Below are positions 40,529-49,802 of a DNA stretch of 60,569 nucleotides, piece after piece. The stretch comes from Lachnospiraceae bacterium (GTDB taxonomy: Bacteria; Bacillota; Clostridia; Lachnospirales; Lachnospiraceae), in contig QOUV01000014.1 of the NCBI GenBank assembly GCA_003862155.1, positions 1-60,569 of the forward strand, given 5' to 3'. The first letter of the stretch is position 1, and every line of letters begins with the position of its first letter. A program made the translations under genes and the position numbers. The notes below the pieces were generated by a model. That model was given only the letters and a program-made list of their open reading frames with translations, was not told the origin of the DNA and did no database searches.

Positions 40529-42319
40529 TTACTCCGACCTGTAGGAAGTAACAGATGGGGTTTCCCTGACGCGAAGCTTATGGTTTACACCGGCAGGTAG
40601 TGTAACCGTATAGCTGATCTCGAGTGTCTTCCCCGGCGCGACTTTAACACGGATTCCGTAGTAGTCTTCAAGTCCCATATAGGAAGCCTTTGTAAGCGTA
40701 AGGCCATTATTGGTTTTGACATTTCCTATAGAAGCGCCCTCCGGAGCGATCAGATGAAGCTGCCCCTGGAGATTTCCATGATAGCCGCCAAGTATATAGC
40801 TGCTTGCATCCGTCATATCTTTAGATGTGTCAAAGATATTCTCGATGCTGCCCTTCACTTCATAAGTAACACTTCCATCACTGTTCTTCTTTTTCTGACC
40901 AATGGAAGTCTTTAAATTCATGAACCAGCCCATCTTATTCGCAGGATCGAAGTTCCAGTAGAAACCTGTCGTCCATTTTGACTCCGGAGTATCTTTAAGC
41001 TTTCCGGATACTCCGGAAGAGATCATCACCTTCTCTTCCTTCTTGTCCTTCATCCAGCCCAGGAGCGTTCCCTCTTTGATCGCATCATCGAGAAATGCTT
41101 TGTACTGACCTGTCTTGTCAATAGAAAAGCCGTCCAGAAATGCAGCCTGCGCCTTGGTAGCAGTTTCGGCAAATAAAGCATCCGCTTTTACATTCGATCT
41201 GGATGAAGCGTTTGCGACATTGAAGTACTTATAATAAAGGTCATGCGAGAGCACCTGCAGGGCATTGCTGCTGTTGACCTTTGTTCCATCCGAGAGGACC
41301 AGCTCTTTATCCGCCGTCTTCAGAAGATTTGGGATGATATTGGTATTTAGAGAGAGCACGCCATTCAGACTGGTATTGTGCTGAGTTTCATAACATGCAG
41401 CCCAGATCTGTGCCGCTCTTTCATAGTCCGGACTGTAATTCGCATCCCAGCTGTTTCGCATTTCTCCGTCAAAAAGTACGACTTCCTCTTTCGTCTCCGC
41501 CACATTTTCCGGTATCCTGCCACTTGGCAGCGTTTCAGATGCATTATGAAAATCACCGATGATCAGTTCTCCGTTTTTAACATTAACTTCTGCAGCGGAC
41601 CCCATGAAGCCTCCGATGCTTCTTCCCTCGGCCAGGTTCTGAGCTATCAGCAGATACCTGCGGTCAGAGCCATTACCAACAATGGTCTTAAACAAAGGCA
41701 GATAGGTATCTAAATTATTATTGAGTTTTGATATCTTCTTTTTGTAGGAAGCTACTTTGTCTCCAATTCCGAGCATCGAGACATCGACAGTATCCATTTT
41801 CTCTGAGATCTTGTCAACCTCAGGCCGTACCTGCTCCGCGAAATTCATATAGGCGACCAGAAGTTTCGCATTAAAGCCATTCTCAGTCTTCAGCGCTGTC
41901 ATCGGATACTTCTTCGCAAGCTTCGCAAATGGAAGAAGGACCTTATTGTCTGTCTCACCTACAAGGCCAATCGCAGTCCGGGCGGACTTAATCTGCTTTC
42001 CAATACCAGGAACCAGTTCCATCACTTTCCAGACCGGTCCCTGCATTTCCGTACTTATCTCTTTGCTTTCCTGTGAGGCATTCGTTAGCTTAGATACAGC
42101 ATCGTCAGCCTTGCCCTGTTTCAGATCAGAAACTGCCGCTTTCATCTCAGTACTGATATTTCTGACGCGCGGCTTCATCTTTTTCGCCGACTGTAAAGCC
42201 ATGACACCGCAAATGCCAACCAGGCAGATAAGCACGATAAGGCATATGATCACGATGCGCACAGCTTTTCTACGATGCCCTGAAGCCTTTCTCTTATTCG
42301 AATTTTCAAAATTATTCAT
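40529..42319 (-). CDS. DUF4012 membrane-anchored protein
   Basis: A 596-residue protein with a basic start, one membrane helix (about 23-43, IVIICLIVLICLVGICGVMAL) and a large outside domain. The body matches what is seen in DUF4012 proteins found with exopolysaccharide genes: RRYLLIAQNLAEGRSIGGFM in the middle and a C-terminal beta-rich part with YGIRVKVAPGKTLEISYTV. Function not known; an outside role in polysaccharide attachment or processing is inference. It ends in a strong terminator. Confidence 0.82.
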   Translation of the reverse strand: MNNFENSNKRKASGHRRKAVRIVIICLIVLICLVGICGVMALQSAKKMKPRVRNISTEMKAAVSDLKQGKADDAVSKLTNASQESKEISTEMQGPVWKVMELVPGIGKQIKSARTAIGLVGETDNKVLLPFAKLAKKYPMTALKTENGFNAKLLVAYMNFAEQVRPEVDKISEKMDTVDVSMLGIGDKVASYKKKISKLNNNLDTYLPLFKTIVGNGSDRRYLLIAQNLAEGRSIGGFMGSAAEVNVKNGELIIGDFHNASETLPSGRIPENVAETKEEVVLFDGEMRNSWDANYSPDYERAAQIWAACYETQHNTSLNGVLSLNTNIIPNLLKTADKELVLSDGTKVNSSNALQVLSHDLYYKYFNVANASSRSNVKADALFAETATKAQAAFLDGFSIDKTGQYKAFLDDAIKEGTLLGWMKDKKEEKVMISSGVSGKLKDTPESKWTTGFYWNFDPANKMGWFMNLKTSIGQKKKNSDGSVTYEVKGSIENIFDTSKDMTDASSYILGGYHGNLQGQLHLIAPEGASIGNVKTNNGLTLTKASYMGLEDYYGIRVKVAPGKTLEISYTVTLPAGVNHKLRVRETPSVTSYRSE

Positions 42320-42376
42320 ATCTTTCCTATCCCTTCGGACGAATAGTCATCCTTCAATTATAAAAATGTGTCAACT

Positions 42377-42423
42377 TTTTCATCACAATATAATACATTA
42401 AATCCGCCGGAAATTCTACTACG
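42377..42423. repeat. Direct repeat, copy 1
   Basis: TTTTTCATCACAATATAATACATTAAATCC followed by a variable five bases and AAATTCTACTAC. The same sequence recurs at 45161-45207. Both lie 40-60 bases upstream of a start codon (DUF4012 and rmlD). Confidence 0.85.
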
Positions 42424-42486
42424 ATAAATCATTATTCTTAATTTTTTTTCGGATGACAAGCCCTCTCAAAATCCGATACAATCTTC

Positions 42487-43920
42487 TTATGACGCAAGGA
42501 TCTCACCTGCCTCCCGGAAGGCTAGCGCAATCTCTGAATTATCTGTAGTGTCATACAGTCTTTCATCCTGTCCTCCAAGCACAATATTTCGGAAATAAAG
42601 ATCACGCAAGTTATTATTTGCTTTGACTCCTGTAAGGCGGACATATCTGTTATCAGGATTTGTTGTTGTGAAAGCTACAAATCCATTATTTAATGTCTCA
42701 AGGGGTCTCAGATTATGAGATGTAAAAATAAGCTGCCCTTTTCCTTTCTCTGAAATAATTCGTAAAAGTTCACCAAGAAGATACTCAAAGATACCACTGT
42801 CAAATTCATCGATGGCAACCGTAATAGAGGAATCATTATAAACAACTATCAAAAGCTGTAATACAGAGATAATTTTTTTGATGCCATCCGATTCATACTT
42901 CAAAGCGATTGTTCTATTGTTTCTAGTGGACATCAATTGAATCCTATGTCCCTTTTTGCCATTTTCTGATACAATCGATCCAAGATTCTTCACCTGAATC
43001 TTCAATCCTGGAACAATTTGAGTCAGTACAACATCCAGATTGCTTATTACTCCATCAATTACATTAAATGACTGGTCATCAATTTCTGTAGGCTCGTTAA
43101 GTTGCAACATAATTTTTCCAACATCACTTTTTTTGCCATGATGATACTTAAATGAAACTGGAAGTGCATTAAGAGTAATAAGACCTGAATTTGAAGTATC
43201 CATTACAAAGAGCTCGTAATGGCCATAGTAAATCATTCGCTCCAGGATATTCTTCAAAAAAACTAACTTCTTATCATCTCTTCTGGCCTTCTCAGCTGTT
43301 CTCAAATCATTAAGAAGCGCTCTGGAGAAAATGAATGACTGTGAGTTTGTTGCTGCAAGCACTTTCGCCACTGCCAGATTCTGTTTAATCTTGGCGTCGC
43401 TGCCAAAAAAGAACTTGTACTTGCTGGCAGGAGCAAATACATCTGAGCTTCTGGTATCAAAGAGAGTATTTTTACGTATAGGCTTCGGTTTTCCATTATA
43501 AGAAAAGCTCAGTACTTCATCAAAAATCCGAACCTTTTTCTTTTCCTCGTTTGTCGTCTGTATATCAATATTTTGAGTGTTTTCATCCTGAAATGATTTC
43601 ATTGAGAACTCATACCAGACGTCAATTTCCGAAGTGTCCGGATAACTGATGCGAAATTGTATCAGAATTCGCGCATAATCAGCATCAATGTTAATATAGT
43701 TCACAAAATCTTCTGGTACTCTTTGACCACACATTAAATACTTTAAAAGCTGAATGGCATTAATAAGTGCTGTTTTACCAGAACCGTTCTGACCATATAA
43801 TCCAAGAACACTTGCCTTGTAATTTTTACTTTTATTTTCTAAATTCAGTGTTCCTTTTTTTACATTCTTGAAGTTCTGAAGTTCAATATCAATTATCCCT
43901 ACAGAGCCTTTCATCGCCAT
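42487..43920 (-). CDS. AAA family ATPase, OLD/AbiL-like (possible defence gene)
   Basis: A 477-residue ABC-like ATPase without partner. Walker A GLYGQNGSGKTALINAIQLL near 40, a signature-like YESDGIKKIISVLQ, Walker B plus D-loop VAIDEFDSGIFEYLL and the switch FTSHNLRPLET. This is the AAA_15/AAA_21 pattern of OLD-family and abortive-infection ATPases. No TOPRIM domain or nuclease is fused or adjacent. It has its own strong promoter, AT-rich composition and lies inside direct repeats, all of which fit an inserted accessory gene. A role in phage defence is inference. Confidence 0.85.
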   Translation of the reverse strand: MAMKGSVGIIDIELQNFKNVKKGTLNLENKSKNYKASVLGLYGQNGSGKTALINAIQLLKYLMCGQRVPEDFVNYINIDADYARILIQFRISYPDTSEIDVWYEFSMKSFQDENTQNIDIQTTNEEKKKVRIFDEVLSFSYNGKPKPIRKNTLFDTRSSDVFAPASKYKFFFGSDAKIKQNLAVAKVLAATNSQSFIFSRALLNDLRTAEKARRDDKKLVFLKNILERMIYYGHYELFVMDTSNSGLITLNALPVSFKYHHGKKSDVGKIMLQLNEPTEIDDQSFNVIDGVISNLDVVLTQIVPGLKIQVKNLGSIVSENGKKGHRIQLMSTRNNRTIALKYESDGIKKIISVLQLLIVVYNDSSITVAIDEFDSGIFEYLLGELLRIISEKGKGQLIFTSHNLRPLETLNNGFVAFTTTNPDNRYVRLTGVKANNNLRDLYFRNIVLGGQDERLYDTTDNSEIALAFREAGEILAS

Positions 43921-43986
43921 AATCCTCCGACTATTTTCCCTTATACAATGTTCAATTTAAAATCATTTCTTTGCCGCACAATCCAT

Positions 43987-44015
43987 ATAATAATATTTGT
44001 TTTTGTTTTTGTCAA
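43987..44015 (-). promoter_or_regulatory. Promoter of the AAA ATPase
   Basis: TTGACA (44015-44010), 17 bases, TATTAT (43992-43987) on the minus strand; start near 43980. Confidence 0.85.
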
Positions 44016-44081
44016 TTATATATTGTATATTTGGAATTTTTTGTTTCATTTTTGCTGCTCGTATTATAATTATCAAAATTA

Positions 44082-44176
44082 AGCCGCATCTCAACAAAAG
44101 GATCAGGACGGTGTATCACGTTTTACGGCGTTATTGCTGGTCTTGAATACGTATGCAAGGTCTGGAGGTTCCCCTG
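44082..44176 (+). pseudogene. Possible tail of a lost gene
   Basis: A short open plus-strand stretch (coding ITFYGVIAGLEYVCK and then a stop) has normal-looking codons and GC higher than its flanks, but no start and no recognised family. It may be a gene remnant between the ATPase promoter and rmlD, or chance. Confidence 0.2.
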
Positions 44177-44185
44177 ATTCACATA

Positions 44186-45121
44186 TCAATTGTTGATTTT
44201 ATCGCCAGCATTTTTCAGCTCATCCAGATATCGGTTCAGGGCATCCTGCCATGTCGGAAGCGGAGTAAAGCCGTTCCTTACGAGCTTACTCTTGTCAAGT
44301 CTGGAGTTGAACGGGCGCTTCGCCTTCGAAAGACCGTACTCTTCAGTAGTCACAGGTACAACTTTAGTCGAATATCCCGCCTGCCTATAGATCTCACAGG
44401 TAAAGTCATACCAGGAAATATAGCCGCCTTCATTTGTAGCGTGGTAATATCCGTACTTATCAGACATGATCATATCCACTAGAAGCCGCGCGAGGTCGTA
44501 CGTATAAGTCGGAGTTCCGATCTGATCGTCTACGACACGGACCGTGTCGTGGGTCTTTCCGACATTAAGCATCGTCTTGATAAAGTTCTTGCCATTCAGG
44601 CCGAACACCCAGGCAATCCGTACAATGAAATATTTGGAAAGTGTGTTTGCGACAGCCAGCTCACCTTCAAGCTTTGTCTGGCCATAGACGTTCAGTGGCT
44701 GGTAATCCCTGCAGTCGGGATCCCACGGAGTCGTCCCCTGCCCATTAAAAACATAATCAGTGGAAAGATAGAGCATCTTCGCGTCAATCTTCTTCGCCGC
44801 ATTCGCGATGTTCTGAGTCCCGCCAGCATTGACAGCGCGTACCTTCGCCACCTTGTCATCATCCTCAGCCATATCCACAGCAGTCCATGCAGCACAATGG
44901 ATGACCGCATCAGGATGAATCTCCTCAATGGCCTTCTCAACCGCCGCACCGTCAGTAATATCGAGCGACACATACGGCATAGTCACAACTGCCGATTCAT
45001 CCTTTATCCCAGCATAAGCGGGAGCGATATCGCTCCCGACACCTTCTATCCCTCTCTTCGCGAGTTCATTCATGACATCGTGACCAAGCTGGCCAGCAAC
45101 GCCTGTAACAAAAACTTTCAT
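44186..45121 (-). CDS. rmlD: dTDP-4-dehydrorhamnose reductase
   Basis: A 311-residue reductase for the last step of dTDP-L-rhamnose synthesis. Signs: VTGVAGQLGHDV, YLSTDYVFNG, YGQTKLEGE and the RmlD tail FTPLPTWQDALNRYLDEL. AAGGAG precedes the ATG. rmlA, B and C are not in the window, so they must lie elsewhere. It has composition like the housekeeping half, unlike the AT-rich genes on both sides, and its leader shares a 45-bp repeat with that of DUF4012. Confidence 0.93.
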   Translation of the reverse strand: MKVFVTGVAGQLGHDVMNELAKRGIEGVGSDIAPAYAGIKDESAVVTMPYVSLDITDGAAVEKAIEEIHPDAVIHCAAWTAVDMAEDDDKVAKVRAVNAGGTQNIANAAKKIDAKMLYLSTDYVFNGQGTTPWDPDCRDYQPLNVYGQTKLEGELAVANTLSKYFIVRIAWVFGLNGKNFIKTMLNVGKTHDTVRVVDDQIGTPTYTYDLARLLVDMIMSDKYGYYHATNEGGYISWYDFTCEIYRQAGYSTKVVPVTTEEYGLSKAKRPFNSRLDKSKLVRNGFTPLPTWQDALNRYLDELKNAGDKINN

Positions 45122-45160
45122 TGGGTCTCCTTAGTTTTTATTCGTAAAAATATAGAAAAT

Positions 45161-45207
45161 TTTTTCATCACAATATAATACATTAAATCCAAAATAAATT
45201 CTACTAC
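45161..45207. repeat. Direct repeat, copy 2
   Basis: Same 45-bp sequence as 42377-42423, differing in the five-base centre. The pair brackets the AAA ATPase and rmlD. Confidence 0.85.
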
Positions 45208-45227
45208 CTGTTACCTAAAACACAACA

Positions 45228-45251
45228 TATGTGCCAGGCACCAATGTGCAA
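45228..45251. repeat. GTGCCAGGCAC palindrome
   Basis: ATGTGCCAGGCACCAATGTGC holds the palindrome GTGCC-A-GGCAC. A related GCCAGGCACAG occurs in the terminator at 19878. Such palindromes are seen scattered in many Firmicutes genomes; no function assigned. Confidence 0.4.
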
Positions 45252-45327
45252 TAATTAAATAATCGTACATAATTAACATTTCCTTCGTTAAGATTCTGAT
45301 ATGCAAGTCGAAATGATATTAGTAATT

Positions 45328-46410
45328 TCAGCTATGATAAGAAACTATATTTTTAATTTTCTTAAACAACCTACTAGCTATCAATGATAATGGAATCAAA
45401 ATAATTAATGTTCCAAAAAATAATATCTCTTTATAAATTATATACTTTGAAATATAGGATGCTCCTAAGAGTAAAATCGGATGTATTGCATACATTCCCA
45501 AAGAGAAATCATTGTACTTGATCCAATAATTTCCTAATTCATAAACAGAATCAAGATAAGTAATAAACAATGCAAAACAAATTACAGAAATATTCGTAAT
45601 AAACATTGCTCCAAATTTCGATATATTAAGGCTCCCTTTTCCATTTGCCACAACTCCTATCCATGTCAGCAGCCATATTAGGCCAATCAATTCACATTTT
45701 ATCTTCCATTTTCGATCTAACATTGGCCTTAAGTTATTATTATACACAGCAAATATATAGCCAATGGACCAATCTATCACACTTATATACCAATGTCCAT
45801 CTTTTCCCGTTTTCCAGCAAAAAAAGATATAAGTCGTAGCTAGCAATAGATATATTATTGTCTTAACAGCTCGTTTAGAAAATATATTTTCAATAATCCA
45901 ATATGTAAAATAAACTGCTATGAGAACTATAAAATACCACTCGGTTGCATCTGGAAGATCTAAACATAATAATTGCCTAATAATAAGTTTATAAGTTACA
46001 GTTTGTCTACCTAGATATAACTTTGAACCGGTGAATATTAGAATTTTTATGGTATTAAAAATTATTGTATATATCAACAGCGGTACAATCGATTTCTTAA
46101 AGAAGCTCTTTTTATTAGTCTCAAAATCTTCATCTAACGTTTTCAGGCCTAGGCCCCATCCGGACCAAAGAAAGAAGAGTCCTACAATAAGATGCCCTAT
46201 ATTGTTAAACGCTACAACAAGAACGTGATTATTGAAAAATAAAGATGACCCATGATGCAAAACGATAAAGATGGCAGCCAGGTTTCTATATTTCTTATTT
46301 GTTTCTCTTTTTAATCCCAAGGTATAGCTATCGTACTTATGGCAGCACCCCCCCCAGAATATTGCAACACCTATACTTGAAATTATAATAATGTCAGAAA
46401 TTATTTTCAT
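45328..46410 (-). CDS. Membrane acyltransferase (Acyltransferase_3) with a G8 tract
   Basis: A 360-residue polytopic acyltransferase, about ten membrane helices, of the family that O-acetylates surface glycans. The family's Arg/His pair is seen in YRNLAAIFIVLHHGSS. Codons 19-21 (TGG GGG GGG) form a run of eight G, followed by TGC TGC; the frame is open at this length, and gain or loss of one G would cut the protein after about 25 residues. The start overlaps the flippase 2 stop (ATGA). Strongly AT-rich otherwise, which makes the G run stand out. Last gene of module B. Confidence 0.88.
   Translation of the reverse strand: MKIISDIIIISSIGVAIFWGGCCHKYDSYTLGLKRETNKKYRNLAAIFIVLHHGSSLFFNNHVLVVAFNNIGHLIVGLFFLWSGWGLGLKTLDEDFETNKKSFFKKSIVPLLIYTIIFNTIKILIFTGSKLYLGRQTVTYKLIIRQLLCLDLPDATEWYFIVLIAVYFTYWIIENIFSKRAVKTIIYLLLATTYIFFCWKTGKDGHWYISVIDWSIGYIFAVYNNNLRPMLDRKWKIKCELIGLIWLLTWIGVVANGKGSLNISKFGAMFITNISVICFALFITYLDSVYELGNYWIKYNDFSLGMYAIHPILLLGASYISKYIIYKEILFFGTLIILIPLSLIASRLFKKIKNIVSYHS
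46348..46355 (-). repeat. Poly-G8 tract in the acyltransferase gene
   Basis: Eight C on the plus strand, eight G in the coding strand, at codons 19-21. Tracts of this length slip during replication and are typical of phase-variable genes. Confidence 0.8.
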
Positions 46411-47867
46411 TTCTTTATTAATCTTCCTGTGAAACGATTATCAAGTAATTTGTATAAAATCTTATCTTTCTTAATGTAAAGTATAATTGCATATATCCCA
46501 AAGAATACCATTGCTGTAATCACAAGACGTAAAAATGGATATCTTATTGGCAAATATGATACCGCCACTGTAGCAACTAAAGCTATCACTGTGGATATTC
46601 CATATCTTACATATTTTATATGTTTGAATGCTTCCCCAACTACATCATGTCCTAAAATTAACTGGCTTATCAGTACTAAATATTCAGCAATCATAGTTGC
46701 AAATGCGGCGCCTGCTGCGCCCCACTTGGGAATCATAAAGCAGTTCAAAACAAAATCAGAAATTGCACCAACAATAACACTATAAAGTACTTGATTCTCA
46801 CGGTTTAGAGATGTCAACGTCTGTGTTCCAATTACTCCTGTCAAAGCATTTGGAATAATAGCAAGGTTAATAATTTGCATAGCCAATGTAGCATCAACAT
46901 ACTCATTACCAGCTAGTAATAGAATACAATCTTTGGCTTCAATAATAAAATAGGCCACAAGAGGGAACGCCATAAAAAGCTCGGCATTTAATGTTAAAAC
47001 CAGTAGCCTTCTAAATTCATTCTTATTATGTTGGCTAACTACATACGACATCCTCGGAAGCATTACACTCCCCAGTGAGGACACAACGCTTAATAGCATT
47101 CCTTTTACTTTCACTGCTGCTGTATACAACCCAACATCTTTGTATGGCTTCATGAAGCCAAGCATTACAGTGTCAAGATTAGTGTAAATACTTACAGTAG
47201 CGCTCTGCGCAAAAAGGATAAAAATTGGCTTCATATGTTGCTTAAAATTATAATTTCCTATTTTTCTAAAGCTGATATACTTATGAAGCCGAGCAAAATT
47301 CATAACATTCGATCCAACAGAAGCCAACACAGTTGTAGCTGCATAGATTCTGTAATCGCTTTGCTGATGAACTAATAAAAACATCAAAATAATCGATACA
47401 ATTTTAAAAAAAATAGATCTAACAGTGATGTAGTCATATTGTTCCAATGCCTGATACAGCCAATTAGCGCCAAACATGTTGAGAACAATATTAAGGCCCT
47501 CTATAAAGAAAAGTGTCTTATCATTTGAAAAGCGTGTGACAGTAAATATGCATATTACATATGTGATTGTTACTAGAGCAGTTGCAATAAAATTTATTAT
47601 TAGAATCTCTTGTGCTGTTTTTGATAGTTTTTCTCTATCATCTCTTACTTTCGCACATGCTCTAATTCCGTAAGTTGGTATTCCTAAGGATGCAACCATG
47701 AGGAAATAATTTGCTACTGAACCGGCAAAATTTACTTGCCCATTTCCTGTAGAACGAAGAATTCTTGATACGTATGGGAAAGTAATAAGGGGAAATATAA
47801 AACTTGATGCAGTTAGTATGAAATTCATTACGAAATTATACTTAACTGAATGTATTTTACTATTCAT
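46407..47867 (-). CDS. wzx: Wzx-type polysaccharide flippase (copy 2)
   Basis: A 486-residue MOP/PST flippase, paralogue of the gene at 36854-38305 over its full length; by eye well over half of the residues agree. Codons are much more AT-rich than in copy 1. It overlaps the upstream glycosyltransferase by eight bases and the acyltransferase by three. It serves module B with the polymerase at 49774-50973. Confidence 0.93.
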   Translation of the reverse strand: MNSKIHSVKYNFVMNFILTASSFIFPLITFPYVSRILRSTGNGQVNFAGSVANYFLMVASLGIPTYGIRACAKVRDDREKLSKTAQEILIINFIATALVTITYVICIFTVTRFSNDKTLFFIEGLNIVLNMFGANWLYQALEQYDYITVRSIFFKIVSIILMFLLVHQQSDYRIYAATTVLASVGSNVMNFARLHKYISFRKIGNYNFKQHMKPIFILFAQSATVSIYTNLDTVMLGFMKPYKDVGLYTAAVKVKGMLLSVVSSLGSVMLPRMSYVVSQHNKNEFRRLLVLTLNAELFMAFPLVAYFIIEAKDCILLLAGNEYVDATLAMQIINLAIIPNALTGVIGTQTLTSLNRENQVLYSVIVGAISDFVLNCFMIPKWGAAGAAFATMIAEYLVLISQLILGHDVVGEAFKHIKYVRYGISTVIALVATVAVSYLPIRYPFLRLVITAMVFFGIYAIILYIKKDKILYKLLDNRFTGRLIKK

Positions 47868-48873
47868 TATTTGATTGACATACTCCGAATATTTTTTTCA
47901 CGTCTTGTTCGAATACATTATATTCATTTTTTATTCGTTCTCTATACTTTGCAAATCGTTGTACTTCTTGGTCATAATTTTTTAAGCAACAATTAATTTT
48001 GTGAATTATCTTTGGTATATCCTTTGTTTTGTTATTGAATTTAAATTCAGGATCAATAGTTACATCTTCATAATATGCTGCACTTCCTTTTTTCCCTGTG
48101 ATTATACAGCAGCCACACATCGCAGCCTCTCTTGGCATTCTATCTTTTCCTGGATGATTGCCAAAATCAATATATACTTTGGCAATACTCATAAGATCAT
48201 GAACCTGTTCACTTGACATTCCTTTAATAGGAACCCATTTTATATTTTTTGATCTCTGAATAATCTTTTTTGTAAATTCATATCCTTTTGCAGGATTGTA
48301 AATTACAATGTTTTTTCTATTAGAAAAATCAGGTTCATTATCTAAATACTCAGTATTTAGATAATCTGACAAATGTGCCGTGTTTGTAATTCCTTTTTTT
48401 AACAAAAACTGATGTGCATATTCGCTCTGATATAAATGCAAATATTCTTTATTAATTTTTTTTGAAATAAAATGAGCATATCCGTGTAAATACAACCATA
48501 CGCCTCCTTTTACTCCATAATAACGTATGGCGTTCCAAACAGAATCGTATTTATAATAATTGTCAACACTCATCCACCATATTGCAATCTGAATTCGATT
48601 AAATTTTTCTGCAAGCTCAGGTACAATTTCAGGAAAAATTGCTACATTATTCATATCATCAATAATGTCGTTAATGCTTTTAAAATCATTTATATACTTG
48701 CGAAATTCTGGGTGAATTTTAATATCTTCTTCTTTTCCATAATAAGTAATAAATGCATGTATTCCAAATCTATTTAACAAATAAACAAGTTGATGTGGAA
48801 GCTCTGTTCCACCAGTTTTATAGTTCCCGGGGCATACCACGTATACGATGCTTCTATCTGTTATATTAAACAT
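47860..48873 (-). CDS. Glycosyltransferase, GT-B (GT4-like)
   Basis: A 337-residue protein with a GT-B look. The N-terminus has YVVCPGNYKTGGTELPHQLV (the glycine-rich GGTE loop), the C-terminus YIDFGNHPGKDRMPREAAMC followed by GCCIITG, which resembles the donor-binding region of GT4-type enzymes. The usual E-x7-E motif is not evident (RMPREAAMCG instead), so assignment is tentative. AT-rich. AGGAG lies before its ATG. Confidence 0.75.
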   Translation of the reverse strand: MFNITDRSIVYVVCPGNYKTGGTELPHQLVYLLNRFGIHAFITYYGKEEDIKIHPEFRKYINDFKSINDIIDDMNNVAIFPEIVPELAEKFNRIQIAIWWMSVDNYYKYDSVWNAIRYYGVKGGVWLYLHGYAHFISKKINKEYLHLYQSEYAHQFLLKKGITNTAHLSDYLNTEYLDNEPDFSNRKNIVIYNPAKGYEFTKKIIQRSKNIKWVPIKGMSSEQVHDLMSIAKVYIDFGNHPGKDRMPREAAMCGCCIITGKKGSAAYYEDVTIDPEFKFNNKTKDIPKIIHKINCCLKNYDQEVQRFAKYRERIKNEYNVFEQDVKKIFGVCQSNNE

Positions 48874-48935
48874 TGTTAATTAATCTCCTGGTTTGTGTAA
48901 AGTTTGACACTTTCATTAAAATTTACTACTTTTAT

Positions 48936-49802
48936 TTATATTTTCCCAGTTTTTCTATGGACAAAATCATTTAATCCTTTTAATGTCGGCTTCAAGTGTT
49001 TTCTTCCTCTAATAATTTCTTTAATCGTAAAAAGGAAAAAACATAGAAATGCTATTCCTTTTACTCTTCCATATTTACTTATCATGTACAAATTATTTCG
49101 CATCATATATCTTTCTTGTATTGGAGTAGCATTTCCAACAGTGGCACTCACCTTATGATAAATAATAGATTCAGGACAATAATAAATATAATAGCCTGCA
49201 TCTAAGACTCTTTGACAATAATCTGTATCTTCTGAGTATAAAAAATACGTTTCCGTCAATTCTCCAACTTTATCAATAACTTCCATTGGAATTAGCATTA
49301 AACACCCAGTAGCAAATGTAATTCTGCGCATTGAGCTATTTAGCTTTGATTCATATCCTCCATACTGTGTCGTAACACCAGTGTTTCTATTATACATTCC
49401 ACCAGCAGACCATATTTTATCCTTCGAATAGTAAAAATTGATTTTCCCAGTAACAATACCCACATTAGCATATTGCAATTGGATAGCCATTAATGCATCA
49501 AGAAAATTAGGGCTTACAGTCGTATCATTATTTAGTAGTAATACAAAATTACAATTATTTTCTTTTGCAATCTTGATTCCAATATTATTCCCACCCGAAA
49601 AACCAAGATTTCTGGCTGTTCTGTAATATAGACTATTTTCTTTTAGATATTTTGCTTGAGTATCAGTAGGTATCTGGGTTGATGCATTATCTATTACAAT
49701 AACAATATAGTTTTTATAACTAATTTTTTGAAGTGAATTAATACATTCAATTGTATCTTTATATCCATTGTAGTTAACAAGGATAATTCCCACTTTGTCC
49801 AT
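48936..49802 (-). CDS. Glycosyltransferase family 2, rhamnosyltransferase-like
   Basis: A 288-residue WbbL-type transferase. Signs: GIILVNYNGYKDTIECINSL, NLGFSGGNNIGIK, LLLNNDTTV and FLYSEDTDYCQRVLDAGY. This pattern is common in rhamnosyltransferases, which would match the rmlD gene nearby. GAGG lies before the ATG. It overlaps the polymerase gene by 29 bases. Confidence 0.88.
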   Translation of the reverse strand: MDKVGIILVNYNGYKDTIECINSLQKISYKNYIVIVIDNASTQIPTDTQAKYLKENSLYYRTARNLGFSGGNNIGIKIAKENNCNFVLLLNNDTTVSPNFLDALMAIQLQYANVGIVTGKINFYYSKDKIWSAGGMYNRNTGVTTQYGGYESKLNSSMRRITFATGCLMLIPMEVIDKVGELTETYFLYSEDTDYCQRVLDAGYYIYYCPESIIYHKVSATVGNATPIQERYMMRNNLYMISKYGRVKGIAFLCFFLFTIKEIIRGRKHLKPTLKGLNDFVHRKTGKI

